Of a stretch of 64,000 bases of DNA, positions 25,901 through 31,222 are shown one piece after another; positions within the stretch are counted from its first letter, which is position 1; every line of letters begins with the position of its first letter. The DNA comes from Haliscomenobacter hydrossis DSM 1100. GTDB taxonomy: Bacteria; Bacteroidota; Bacteroidia; Chitinophagales; Saprospiraceae. A model generated the notes under the pieces. It had not been told where the DNA came from. It was given only the letters and a program-made list of their open reading frames with translations, and searched no databases. Location of the stretch: positions 372,001-436,000 of the forward strand of contig NC_015510.1 of assembly GCF_000212735.1 (NCBI RefSeq). Direction: 5' to 3'. A program made the translations under genes and the position numbers.

Positions 25901-28715
25901 GTGGGGTGCAGATAAGTTCGGCAACCGCAACTACTGCTGGAACAACATCCAGCTGGAAGACAAAACGCCACTGGAATGTATCGCCCCATGGGAAGTTAGT
26001 GTACTGTGCACCGACAAAAACCTGGCCTTCATTGACAGCAAAGTACAATCGGCCAAAATATTTGGCGATGTGGTCATCAGCAGCGGTGGAATTTGTGTCC
26101 TTGCTGACACCACTTACACCGTAGTTAAGCGCTTGAAGTGTGGTGCGGGAACCATTGAACGGATCTGGACTTTGACCAAACAAACCGCTCATGGCCCTAT
26201 AGTGACGACTTGTAAACAAATCATCCGGGTACTGCCCGTGCGCGAATATGACATCTGCTTCCCTAAAGACGTAGATCAACGCGACTGCAAAATACCTGTG
26301 ATTGATACGACGGTAGTCAAAGAATGGGCTTGTGACATCCTCGCAGTCAACGTAAGCGACAAGCGCTACGATGCTTCTGACGATGAGTGCTACAAAATCT
26401 TCCGCACCTACACCGTCATCGACTGGTGTGCTTACGATGACCGTTGTGGCGACCCAATGGCTGAAGGTGCTATCTTTGTAGTGGAACGCAGCCTGTGGGA
26501 AAACTACGGCAAAAAGCCTGTCTACGTCTTGGTTCGTGACCGCGACCGCGACCAGAATGAAGAATTCTGGTTGTCCAAAGACCTGAACACCAACAATGAA
26601 GATGACATCTATGTGCGTGGCGATGCTGATTTCGGTGGCCTGACCAGAGTAGGTACCTCTACAGTTTCCACAGCCTACATGCCCAAATGCGATGATGCCT
26701 TCCTGGACAATCCTTACGGTTTGCCAGTGGGTGAGTACTACCACTCCTTCATGTACACCCAGATCATCAAAGTCTACGACGAAGTGCCGCCAGTAGTAAC
26801 CGGTGATCCAGGCAAATTCTGCATCCGCGAAGGTGAAGATTGTTTGGCCAACATCAAGATGGTCGTAAAAGCTACCGACAACTGTACCGACGTCGTTACT
26901 TTGGAAACCAATATGCTCATGATTGCGCCCTTCCAAACCACGGTTGCGGGTAGCATGATCCTCTACGGCACGCCTCGCTGGAGCACCAAAGCATTGGGCA
27001 ACGGCCAATTCGAAATCAACGTCAGCAACTTGCCACAAGGCAAACACGACTTGATCGTAGTGGTGCGTGATGAGTGTGGTAACTTGAGTGCGGCAACCCG
27101 GATTCCATTTACGGTGGAAGACTGCAAAGCACCTGCGCCAATTTGTATCAACGGCCTAAGCACCGAACTGATGCCTGACGCCAGTGGTACCGGGGGGATG
27201 ATGACGGTTTGGGCAACGGACTTTGTCGCTTCCAAAATTTACGATTGCAACGGTCAGGGTCCTGAAACCAACGGTTCGGGTAAACTGGTCACCAAATACT
27301 CCATCAACCGGGTGGGTAGCCCAGTCGTGGAAAGCCAAACCAACCTCGTGTTCACTTGTGCTGATGCAGGCAAACCCATTCAGATCGAATTGCATGCCTG
27401 GGACAATGCTGGCAACCACGACTTCTGCGTAACCTTTATCGACATCCAGGACAACCGCCAAGTGTGTACCCCTGGAAACGTCAATACGGGGGTCATCTCC
27501 GGTTTGATTGCTACCGATGAATCCGAGCCAGTAGCAGGGGTCATGGTCAACGTAAGTGGTGCCGCTACCCTCAATCAGCCTACTGCCAATGCCGGGGTAT
27601 TTGCCTTCAGCAACCTCGTCAAAGGAAGTGACTTCACGGTAAGTGCTCAATTGGATAAAGACCACATCAACGGCGTATCTACCTTCGACCTGGTACAAAT
27701 CCAGAAACACATCCTGGGAGTCAAAACGCTGGAAGGGCCTTACCGCCAGATTGCAGCCGACGTCAACAACTCCAAATCGATCAGTACCCTGGACATGATC
27801 CAGATTCGCAAGTTGATCCTCAACATCGATGATCGCTTCAAGAGTGTACCGAGCTGGAAGTTTGTGGATGCTACCTACAAGTTTGCGGATGCACAGAATC
27901 CATTTGCCGCTGAATTCCCTGAAGTAGTCAACGTCAATGACCTCGTCGGTAATGTTAAAGCCGATTTCGTCGCCATCAAAATGGGCGATGTCAACGGAAA
28001 CGCCGCTACCATCACAGGGCTTGCCGCTACGGAAATACGTGCTGATCGTCAGTTCTTGCTCGCTGCTGAGGATATGGCCATGAAAGCCGAAGGCCACTAC
28101 GAAGTTGCCATTCGTGCCAAAGACCTGCGCAACATTCAAGGCTACCAGTTCACACTGAACTACGACATCAGCGCACTCGAATTGGAAGGTATCGAATATG
28201 GCGTAGCGAAAGCCGATAACTTTGGTATCTTCAAAGAAAGAGGAGCCATCACCACCAGCTGGAACCTGAGCTCGAGCTTGGGTGCCGCAGGCAACGAGGT
28301 GTTGTTCACCCTGAAATTGAAGGCCAGAACCGCCGTGAAATTGAGCGAGGTGTTGAACATCTCCAGCCAACTCACTCCCGCCGAAGCTTACGATACCCAA
28401 AATGAAGCCATTGGCGTGAAACTCTCCTTTGGAGCAATTTCCGGTCAAGACTTCGCCGTACTGCGCCAGAATACACCCAACCCCTTCCACGATGAAACCC
28501 TCGTCGGGTTCTATCTCCCGAAGGCCGCCAAAGCAGTATTGACCATCCGTGACACCAAGGGTAGTTTGGTCTACCGCACAGAAGGCAATTTTGTCAAAGG
28601 TGAAAACAAGGTGATTCTTAAGCAAGCTGATTTAAGAGCCAGCGGGGTCTTGTACTACACCCTCGAAACCGCTGACTTTACCGATACCAAAAAAATGATC
28701 CTGCTCAACCGTTAA
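13995..28715 (+). CDS. Giant multidomain T9SS surface protein (propeller, GEVED, SdrD-like, cohesin, dockerin)
   Basis: A single reading frame of about 4,900 residues, presumably a type IX-secreted surface protein. In order: a long N-terminus with signal-like MWVMLGLISLAGSLSGQ (about 14100-14150); Ig/PKD-like segments; a beta-propeller-like run of repeated VYAATNMGIFISND / VYVGTQGGLSVSSDGG blades (about 15000-15850); six GEVED modules (about 17485-22455), each opening DYGDLPE-like, containing GDDNNGIDDEDG-like calcium-type loops and FxDWNxDG, and ending GEVED; SdrD-B-like modules (NLVWEDRNHNGLQD, NTVFEDRDYDGFQD, NLSWFDHDVFGDQD) after modules 4, 5 and 6; a Cys-rich HYR-like region with repeated PPVVTC and DNC motifs (about 24250-27150); a carboxypeptidase-regulatory-like domain; a type I dockerin pair (about 27650-27840); a cohesin-like domain (28090-28430); and a C-terminal T9SS sorting domain (QNTPNPFHDETLVGFYLP...). 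Starts at 13956 and 14064 are alternatives. Function unknown: adhesin, scaffold or sheath component. Confidence 0.9.
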   Translation: MKRPLHLSTFAFGDSSSAFFPTKMGKPIYLSQKIMWVMLGLISLAGSLSGQSINTGNVTTSPFCPGDAISIPFTVDTSGRSFGAAGGPAGGPTLITYQAQLSNTAGSFGSGTTNLASIQSLSGSNKQAITGLTINTTIPTGLPYSNTYRVRVIKTAPGTVNQTLIGTNITINPNSNGNLTIRAAGFTNPPPAGTICQGADYDLQFTNNNTFNPGNLFIAQLDNNINFTSPVNIGVLASTASSGTIKVVIPFTESGTGYYIRYIATNSVPGGFESCPSGAYTIPAVRPFTDPGNDLECTGGNASFNVSGGADSYQWQKVCSPPFSNITMGVGGSGVTFDIAKDGVDVFAATPTELSISRNSGATFTESKLVGQTVNKVFVVGNTVYAATNMGIFISNDNGVNFGPPVNTSGPNFLPQNNITALAVSAGVVYAGTGSAGLAIGTPGSAFAVRTTANGLGSNVIFDVFVDGAYVYVGTQGGLSVSSDGGASFVNYTTADGLGSNIVYSVFQRDNIVYAGTDFGFAYATSYNNTPDLVFTNILGGLGSPIVRDIFVSGSRIYAATTGGLSVANVGSTAFTTITVGLVNPNVYGVKEDAGTVYLATLGGVAFTTFTTMNVGGGGTNYNFTVTPADSWCRFQVVVNRGGCTLISNQVRVADIPPNITAVGTGPAGVGDGPTTCGGVNGEIKISGLVPLTKYRLVYTGTNGFTDSGDTITANAQGEFLNTLFPAGSYDLSVQSLVNPPVPACFSNTVNVILNDPLPPSAVTANLLDASICAGENITVNLPSALANTPGVSVEQYKWYTDLLGTTPANPATTTALTYSPAASPAVGTGSIFVRKRDVVTLCDGPMLTLNYAVNPRPSISHAKTDPSSAVATDGSITISLGANPGTAPFTLQYTTPANVLVTVNNATFPQVIAGLGIGNYTMFSVTNSEGCQSNIIASCPLLPPPPPDVIGGKVLQTVVCEIPGTAGGYFQQAEEVCASDQLVDEGVGSIAVGRIRRTSINPVNDEKVEMRGFVQFDLNAFVPKNATIEKIEYRPTSLTGGFQQVCEVDVVNTGATGDIQFDITQVKANNYAPYIGYQQSINDDLYDVKYNDFVIAKDAIGALTDLGPQGVIDAQQRLNDDGIFQVGLALSGNDFDLPVYQFHGMVFAPSGAHTLCITYTLKDYGDLPEPKFATDLAGGLVGPSHRIDLIDTNTDPNAETFEPAMFIGLTPPDGEADGQPSVFADGDNNDDVNDEDINSAWFTNPATDDSLIAGNTITLSFPVTNNLPGPVNVIAFFDWNNNGVFENDTERYSTTAPNGASTVTFLDLQIPIYATGNVGVRVRMTSGAVFDAYGPAPDGEVEDYLLRGIAGFDYADLPDSEPTLTPGATGIGNYETIFAIDGSRGPRHLINPNLRIGNTIDAELDGQPQANAFGDDINGIDDEDGVIQPDSVVRGKPARFRVFVTNKTMANAYLMGFVDWNNDGSFEDASPNQKSGPITIAPGFSGYYDVIFQVPVNPNPLPERVASRFRLFNVNNASTLLSTGPAQGVLTDVQGEVEDSWVTIVGYDWGDLGEPRYITDAQGGQAGPSHKIYAIDNGAGPVTSLYIGATPPDAEPQGNPNQPATGDDNNGIDDEDLSPNNFLNPTTLLPYPLIATDSTVLRIPVTNNFLNKTATLWAFIDWNGDGQFNGVTETYQRTVPAGFIGNVNMGIRIPNIALSDSIGVRIRITSGNILDAYGQAPDGEVEDFMVELRGAEYGDLPDATAGTGNNDYQTRRVYNGPRHGVPVTPLVFMGKEIDTEADGQPTERANGDDNNQIPDDEDGIVFLGPLVPGSTSQLSFSGTNNTTDTATLHIWADWNSDGILEYVDSVDVGPTTTVAGQIVNFNVPANATFAGGKVFFRFRFTTDTIFNVAPSPNGSAADGEVEDYFLPIFKMGNLVWEDRNHNGLQDAEEINLGIENVRVVLRFGGVDPITGRCDSVNQNTATNPNTIAISGGTDLVRDSILQVFTDSSGLYCFTGLIEGVYQIIAVDTFGLTPTRFDYIKNVTEEDLDSDGKPLKNPWDYVSGDRRQSKSQMFKLKIDQIGTDEEGILDQGNPQLLDPNAVGALPDDRVEQRIDFGYVGLDLGDLAESGSNPSLTNFITSENGTKPEGPKHIVTPDLKLGTCQDVEWQGQPDQDAGAEFKPAPDAGGDDPIADFSNYPNFPYDPSQGRRWPFHDAANACGDDEDGIRFLTPMIAGYDAIISVKYAAKINLNGPDAYLHAWFDWNGDGNFDNGAGVIDANEHIIFYKRDGVVVPNMLEANTQAVKLEMSYLTSATDSLTLTFKVPANVAYNNGNILSRFRISFDPQLGPNGILAPSLNFPDPQPGAGVSQVPGGVIPYGEVEDYFISLSKVGNTVFEDRDYDGFQDDLEPGIANVPIQLQFAGADGILNSGDPYEFTYHDTTDANGRYFFCGLIGNVDPSGIPNPVYQLIVKDPAGMTATFNNPDPSDDACIDDNSNGDDLLIDNRITTDTFTITNPMMLCLDENERNDVGGLLPGSNLPPALDALNNFPDNQYDETRDFGYTGFDYGDLPIASVKPGSNYLTLRDSMNALFNNKFGARHAIQPRLYLGKGVDGELNGKPDDDAGSKAGGDDDDQGAFKKGVTADDETGVRLLSPLLPGEFAYIKVNYTSQDTTNGGYINRTAYLDAFIDWNGNGVMDIPAEKVEFTHQSTSSASPFSTNNLVTILPPLTRTATLPATGANGVDSTILAFRVPTTAVFDSGVVFMRFRLGWTNYAASYPMSFPNGLGADNNIFHMATSPYVKAYEPFNDVALPDVANLGRYPYPQGEVEDYGIPVAKIGNLSWFDHDVFGDQDTREDVVDSLHLVLIWGGVNGTTGAFDTVGYQTSLTSLGTVTDILYNRSIAPPTVGTYTPGALVKTGISPAADSGLYSFRGLIPGIYYVLPMKYFATDSASFVNAWPKHRVVTLQDNPGVSDGQDSDGRTSGVGGTSRGPGAFVKILDGNSRQPEVCVNDRPLFAAPNPINDAREGGSAAELRANDAIENGKRDADDNANPFTPAFFPDNQWDKSVDIGWVDEPNVEASMDIVGVNFPTSQICGNFNVITHLCVKNPQEVPLDSFQMFFNLQDAYGNALYTGTKPIITIVDSAFVTNPAHVKIRKSSLVNFKTSVNAKPKDLLVVNPNYNGTTDTKLLVPTSEKPHFLLRGDSILCVQIEFEIDPSKIDAYPWMLSASVTARAVGFNKATGDKRPLTDFRFFHPRFGKSIVVFDSTDEFDDPMPMAGLVYPDGGDGILFEGMVADRGLKGDYQLPYVSPNVTGRDKYEDEDDKAIMNDSCWINTKWNSGYKEFTIALDANCQAIVNADLLVPNFIAACGFDKYPMGSYYRVIIQDKWTEETLWASVDRVPFDVNKYLDRQLIYKVRSVANHCNVIWGPIIFTDKIPPVVTCPPNTSRKLNAKNEIVGTYTFVCTDIDSIYNVEKSWKNVNYPYYTGLATATDACGAPRLENIKDEIIYLSDCNESAANGYIYAQIRRTFIFIDRMGNRANCSQLINFYRPTIKLPDCKISVPNNKAKGDTLILPIDLVGKKYNIKESVPYFINGSGDTIYITGKDYCGFSFNYTDEVSFETGQGRCGKKIIRTWSIFDWCYGHGANYPNYLMQPESNNYCYAGSSWAGGRYTWQQTIIVGDDEKPIIFALDIDKDGHVGRFDPGPAPNYPNSPKDSTLTYDPDDVLIYSTSPMDCTGNFLFNRDHFKVIEQSDWCYDIRVVERVAILDLDERPTGKFEFKIHPFVKITGDCIKGYTVIGVPMKGDWFIEVRVYDACYSESTALIPVRIMDQISPVVICDDKLNITLDNQGNGFVAAKDLDEGSWDNCNKLDWVKVRRPVQDACVATLLKFPRVIDVNKNGKIDPYDPSKGLVDLNGNGRTNDDYDYIDLNSDRIPQLNEYFTIGEYFTKNKPAAGNGSDMIMTPLMDTVPFFCCDGGSLMVELWGADKFGNRNYCWNNIQLEDKTPLECIAPWEVSVLCTDKNLAFIDSKVQSAKIFGDVVISSGGICVLADTTYTVVKRLKCGAGTIERIWTLTKQTAHGPIVTTCKQIIRVLPVREYDICFPKDVDQRDCKIPVIDTTVVKEWACDILAVNVSDKRYDASDDECYKIFRTYTVIDWCAYDDRCGDPMAEGAIFVVERSLWENYGKKPVYVLVRDRDRDQNEEFWLSKDLNTNNEDDIYVRGDADFGGLTRVGTSTVSTAYMPKCDDAFLDNPYGLPVGEYYHSFMYTQIIKVYDEVPPVVTGDPGKFCIREGEDCLANIKMVVKATDNCTDVVTLETNMLMIAPFQTTVAGSMILYGTPRWSTKALGNGQFEINVSNLPQGKHDLIVVVRDECGNLSAATRIPFTVEDCKAPAPICINGLSTELMPDASGTGGMMTVWATDFVASKIYDCNGQGPETNGSGKLVTKYSINRVGSPVVESQTNLVFTCADAGKPIQIELHAWDNAGNHDFCVTFIDIQDNRQVCTPGNVNTGVISGLIATDESEPVAGVMVNVSGAATLNQPTANAGVFAFSNLVKGSDFTVSAQLDKDHINGVSTFDLVQIQKHILGVKTLEGPYRQIAADVNNSKSISTLDMIQIRKLILNIDDRFKSVPSWKFVDATYKFADAQNPFAAEFPEVVNVNDLVGNVKADFVAIKMGDVNGNAATITGLAATEIRADRQFLLAAEDMAMKAEGHYEVAIRAKDLRNIQGYQFTLNYDISALELEGIEYGVAKADNFGIFKERGAITTSWNLSSSLGAAGNEVLFTLKLKARTAVKLSEVLNISSQLTPAEAYDTQNEAIGVKLSFGAISGQDFAVLRQNTPNPFHDETLVGFYLPKAAKAVLTIRDTKGSLVYRTEGNFVKGENKVILKQADLRASGVLYYTLETADFTDTKKMILLNR

Positions 28716-28813
28716 TCACACGGATGCACTTTTATACCTTTCCGCTGTTGAGATGAATTTTCTTCTCGATGGCGGCAAGGTTATAAAGTGACCCTCCACC
28801 AATATGTACAATT

Positions 28814-29305
28814 ATGAAACGTCATTCATTATTTTTGGTTGGAGCCCTTGTCTTCAGTGCTGTACTAGGGAAAGCTCAATCTTTGTCTCCAGAAGTCATC
28901 AGTACGGCTGGAGGTAAAATGCAGGCAGGAAGCATTCAGTTGGCTTGGACTTTAGGCGAAACTGCGGTGGCCCGTTGGAATACACCCCAAGGAATGGTCA
29001 CAGAAGGCTTTCACCAACCCGTTTTAGAAGTGACCCTGTTGCCTGAATATACTGCTCCAACTGTGCGCATCGCCCCTAATCCGGTACAATCCACGCTGAA
29101 TGTACAACTACAGGAGCAAACGAAGCAGATCCTTTTTGCCAATTTGGTGGACGTACAAGGTCGGGTACTCATCAAACGCACAACCTTACAGTTGGGCAAT
29201 ACCGAACTGGACTTGAGCAATTTACCAGCTGGCATGTATTTCTTGAATGTAATGCACCAAAATGGTAAAACGCTAGAGGTATTTAAAGTCGTAAAAACAC
29301 GCTAA
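28814..29305 (+). CDS. Small secreted protein with T9SS type A sorting domain
   Basis: A 163-residue exported protein. The signal peptide (HSLFLVGALVFSAVLGKAQ) is followed by a ~55-residue segment typical of small Bacteroidota surface proteins (SPEVISTAGGKMQAGSIQLAWTLGE, then MVTEGFHQP). The C-terminal ~75 residues are a type IX sorting domain (RIAPNPVQSTLNVQL, LVDVQGRVLIKRTTL, LDLSNLPAGMYFLNV, FKVVKTR). This would send it through the T9SS and anchor or release it at the cell surface. It lies 98 bases after the giant gene and 49 bases before the first tail-fibre-like gene, so the four may be co-transcribed. Apart from its export route no function can be read from the sequence. Confidence 0.87.
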   Translation: MKRHSLFLVGALVFSAVLGKAQSLSPEVISTAGGKMQAGSIQLAWTLGETAVARWNTPQGMVTEGFHQPVLEVTLLPEYTAPTVRIAPNPVQSTLNVQLQEQTKQILFANLVDVQGRVLIKRTTLQLGNTELDLSNLPAGMYFLNVMHQNGKTLEVFKVVKTR

Positions 29306-29354
29306 TATATCCTTTGAACCGTAGTTTCCTAATGCATCAAAATTGCCTTTTGAT

Positions 29355-31169
29355 ATGAAAAAAATTCTACTTTCGCTCATCTTCGCTAATTTAATTGGCG
29401 TACTTGTACTTACAGCGCAAAGTACCTCCCAGGGCATGAACTATCAGGCGGTGGCGCGTGATGCTTCTGGACAGATCATTGCCAATCTTCCCATTTCATT
29501 AAAAATTTCGCTGGTTTCCAAAAATGGATCCCAGGCAGAATACTTTAGTGAAACCCACCAGGTTCAAACCGACAACAATGGTTTGTTCAAAATTATCATT
29601 GGTGAAGGCAAAGATGCCAGTGGCAAATTGTCAGAGGTGCCTTGGTCCAAAGACCAGGTATGGCTTAACATTGCATTGGATACCAAAGGAGGTAAAAACT
29701 ACAATTTGGTCAGTTCAGCCAAATTGCTTTCCGTTCCTTATGCTTTCCATGCTGCCACTGCATCACAAATTGTAGAAGGAGCTACGGCGATTGATCTTCC
29801 TATAGAAAAAAACCAGTCCATTTATTGGACCACTGGTGGCAATACCAATACTCGCCCAGCAACTCACTTTATGGGTACCCGCGACAACCAGGATGTGGTA
29901 TTCAAAACCAATAACACTACCCGGGTAATCCTTACCAAAGGGGGGCAAATGCAGGTAAAAAGTGGGGTTTCTGGTGCTGATAGTGATCCTGCCAGCTATC
30001 CCATTACGGTGCAAGGCAGCAGGCAGGGTATTTACATCATGGTCAATGAATCCAGAGATAATGACAACAACTTTGTAACATTTGCCGATCCTAACGGCAT
30101 CTGGGGTCGTATTGAAGGACAAACCATTCCTGAACTGGAAGCTAGCTCAGAGTACCAAACTCAGGTAGCATTGTTTACCCTCCAGGCAATTTCACTGGCG
30201 GCACAAGTGATCGCATTCGGAGCAGAGGCTATTGGTTTGGCCGCTTCGGGATTGGGTGCAGCTGCAGCAGTTGGCGCAGCAGCAAATGCCATCGCACTTG
30301 GTATTGAAGCCGCCTCTTTGGCTACTGAATGGGCAACCTGGGAAAGTGACCTTAAAGCCAATATTGGTGTAACCTACGAGTCAGGCGCTGGTGACTATGC
30401 CGAGTGGTTAGAACGCAAAAAGGACGAACGTGACTTGCACTACGGAGAAATTGTAGGGGTACAAGGTGGTTTTGTTTCCTTGAACACGACTGGTGTTGAT
30501 CACTATATGGTCGTGTCAAAACGCCCAATCGTACTTGGCAACGTTCCACAACCAGAAAAAGAACAAAACTTTGAAAAAGTTGCTTTCATGGGACAAGTTC
30601 CAGTGAAAGTAGTAGGTGCAGTTGCAGTGGGTGATTACATCATTCCTTCTGGCAACAATGATGGATTGGGTGTAGCCATCCATCCAGCTGACATGAAATT
30701 AGGCGATTATGCCAAAATTGTTGGGGTGGCCTGGCAAGCAGCCAAGGAGGCTCCGATCAACTACGTCAATGTAGCCGTGGGCATCAACACCAACGACCTT
30801 ACCCGCAAAGTGGATGAATTGAACCAAAAAGTAGAGAGTATTTTGGCCTACCTGGAAGGAAAAGCTCCACTTCAGACAGATGGTTCGGTATTGAATGCTG
30901 CTGCTACTGCAAAACCACAAACCACTTTTAGCAAGTTGTATAGCGACGAAGAATTTGATCAGATGATTGACAATAATGCTGATTTTTTGACCCAAATGTA
31001 CGCCGAAGCTAAAGTTCAACTGATCAAACAAGGGTACGACGCCAATAAGAACCCAAAAATGTTCGAAATGTTGGACAATCCACTCCCGTTCATCAAAGAG
31101 GTGCGCCGGAATCCAGCCTACATTACCCAGTGGGCGATGGTGGATCAAAAAATTAAATCAAAAAAATAG
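29355..31169 (+). CDS. Tail-fibre-like surface protein with peptidase G2-like C-terminal region, paralogue 1
   Basis: A 604-residue exported protein. After the signal peptide (LLSLIFANLIGVLVLTAQ) comes a module common in Bacteroidota surface proteins, starting GMNYQAVARDASGQIIAN and containing LKISLVS, ETHQVQTDNNGLFKIIIGEG and LLSVPYAFHA. Next is a beta-rich middle (HFMGTRDNQDVVFKTNNTTRVIL). Then a 60-residue, almost uncharged, Ala-rich hydrophobic segment (about residues 272-332) ends TEWATWESD. The part after it (TYESGAGDYAEWLERK, HYGEIVGVQGG, HYMVVSKRPIVLG, FMGQVPVKVVGAVAVGDYIIPSG) resembles the peptidase G2/intramolecular chaperone-like domain of phage tail spikes. A helical tail with a coiled-coil-like VDELNQKVESILAYLEGK follows. 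The start is ATG 29355. The next gene is a close paralogue. The resemblance to G2 is by motif only. Confidence 0.75.
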   Translation: MKKILLSLIFANLIGVLVLTAQSTSQGMNYQAVARDASGQIIANLPISLKISLVSKNGSQAEYFSETHQVQTDNNGLFKIIIGEGKDASGKLSEVPWSKDQVWLNIALDTKGGKNYNLVSSAKLLSVPYAFHAATASQIVEGATAIDLPIEKNQSIYWTTGGNTNTRPATHFMGTRDNQDVVFKTNNTTRVILTKGGQMQVKSGVSGADSDPASYPITVQGSRQGIYIMVNESRDNDNNFVTFADPNGIWGRIEGQTIPELEASSEYQTQVALFTLQAISLAAQVIAFGAEAIGLAASGLGAAAAVGAAANAIALGIEAASLATEWATWESDLKANIGVTYESGAGDYAEWLERKKDERDLHYGEIVGVQGGFVSLNTTGVDHYMVVSKRPIVLGNVPQPEKEQNFEKVAFMGQVPVKVVGAVAVGDYIIPSGNNDGLGVAIHPADMKLGDYAKIVGVAWQAAKEAPINYVNVAVGINTNDLTRKVDELNQKVESILAYLEGKAPLQTDGSVLNAAATAKPQTTFSKLYSDEEFDQMIDNNADFLTQMYAEAKVQLIKQGYDANKNPKMFEMLDNPLPFIKEVRRNPAYITQWAMVDQKIKSKK

Positions 31170-31222
31170 GATTGATAACCTGATGGCATCAAGTACTTTT
31201 CTGTTTATCAAATCTTAAGGGT

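Noticed and set aside
25824-27047. 407-codon open frame on the minus strand
   Set aside because: It lies wholly inside the giant plus-strand gene, has no recognisable domain, and mirrors the codon pattern of that gene; the same holds for the 489-codon frame at 27156-28625.
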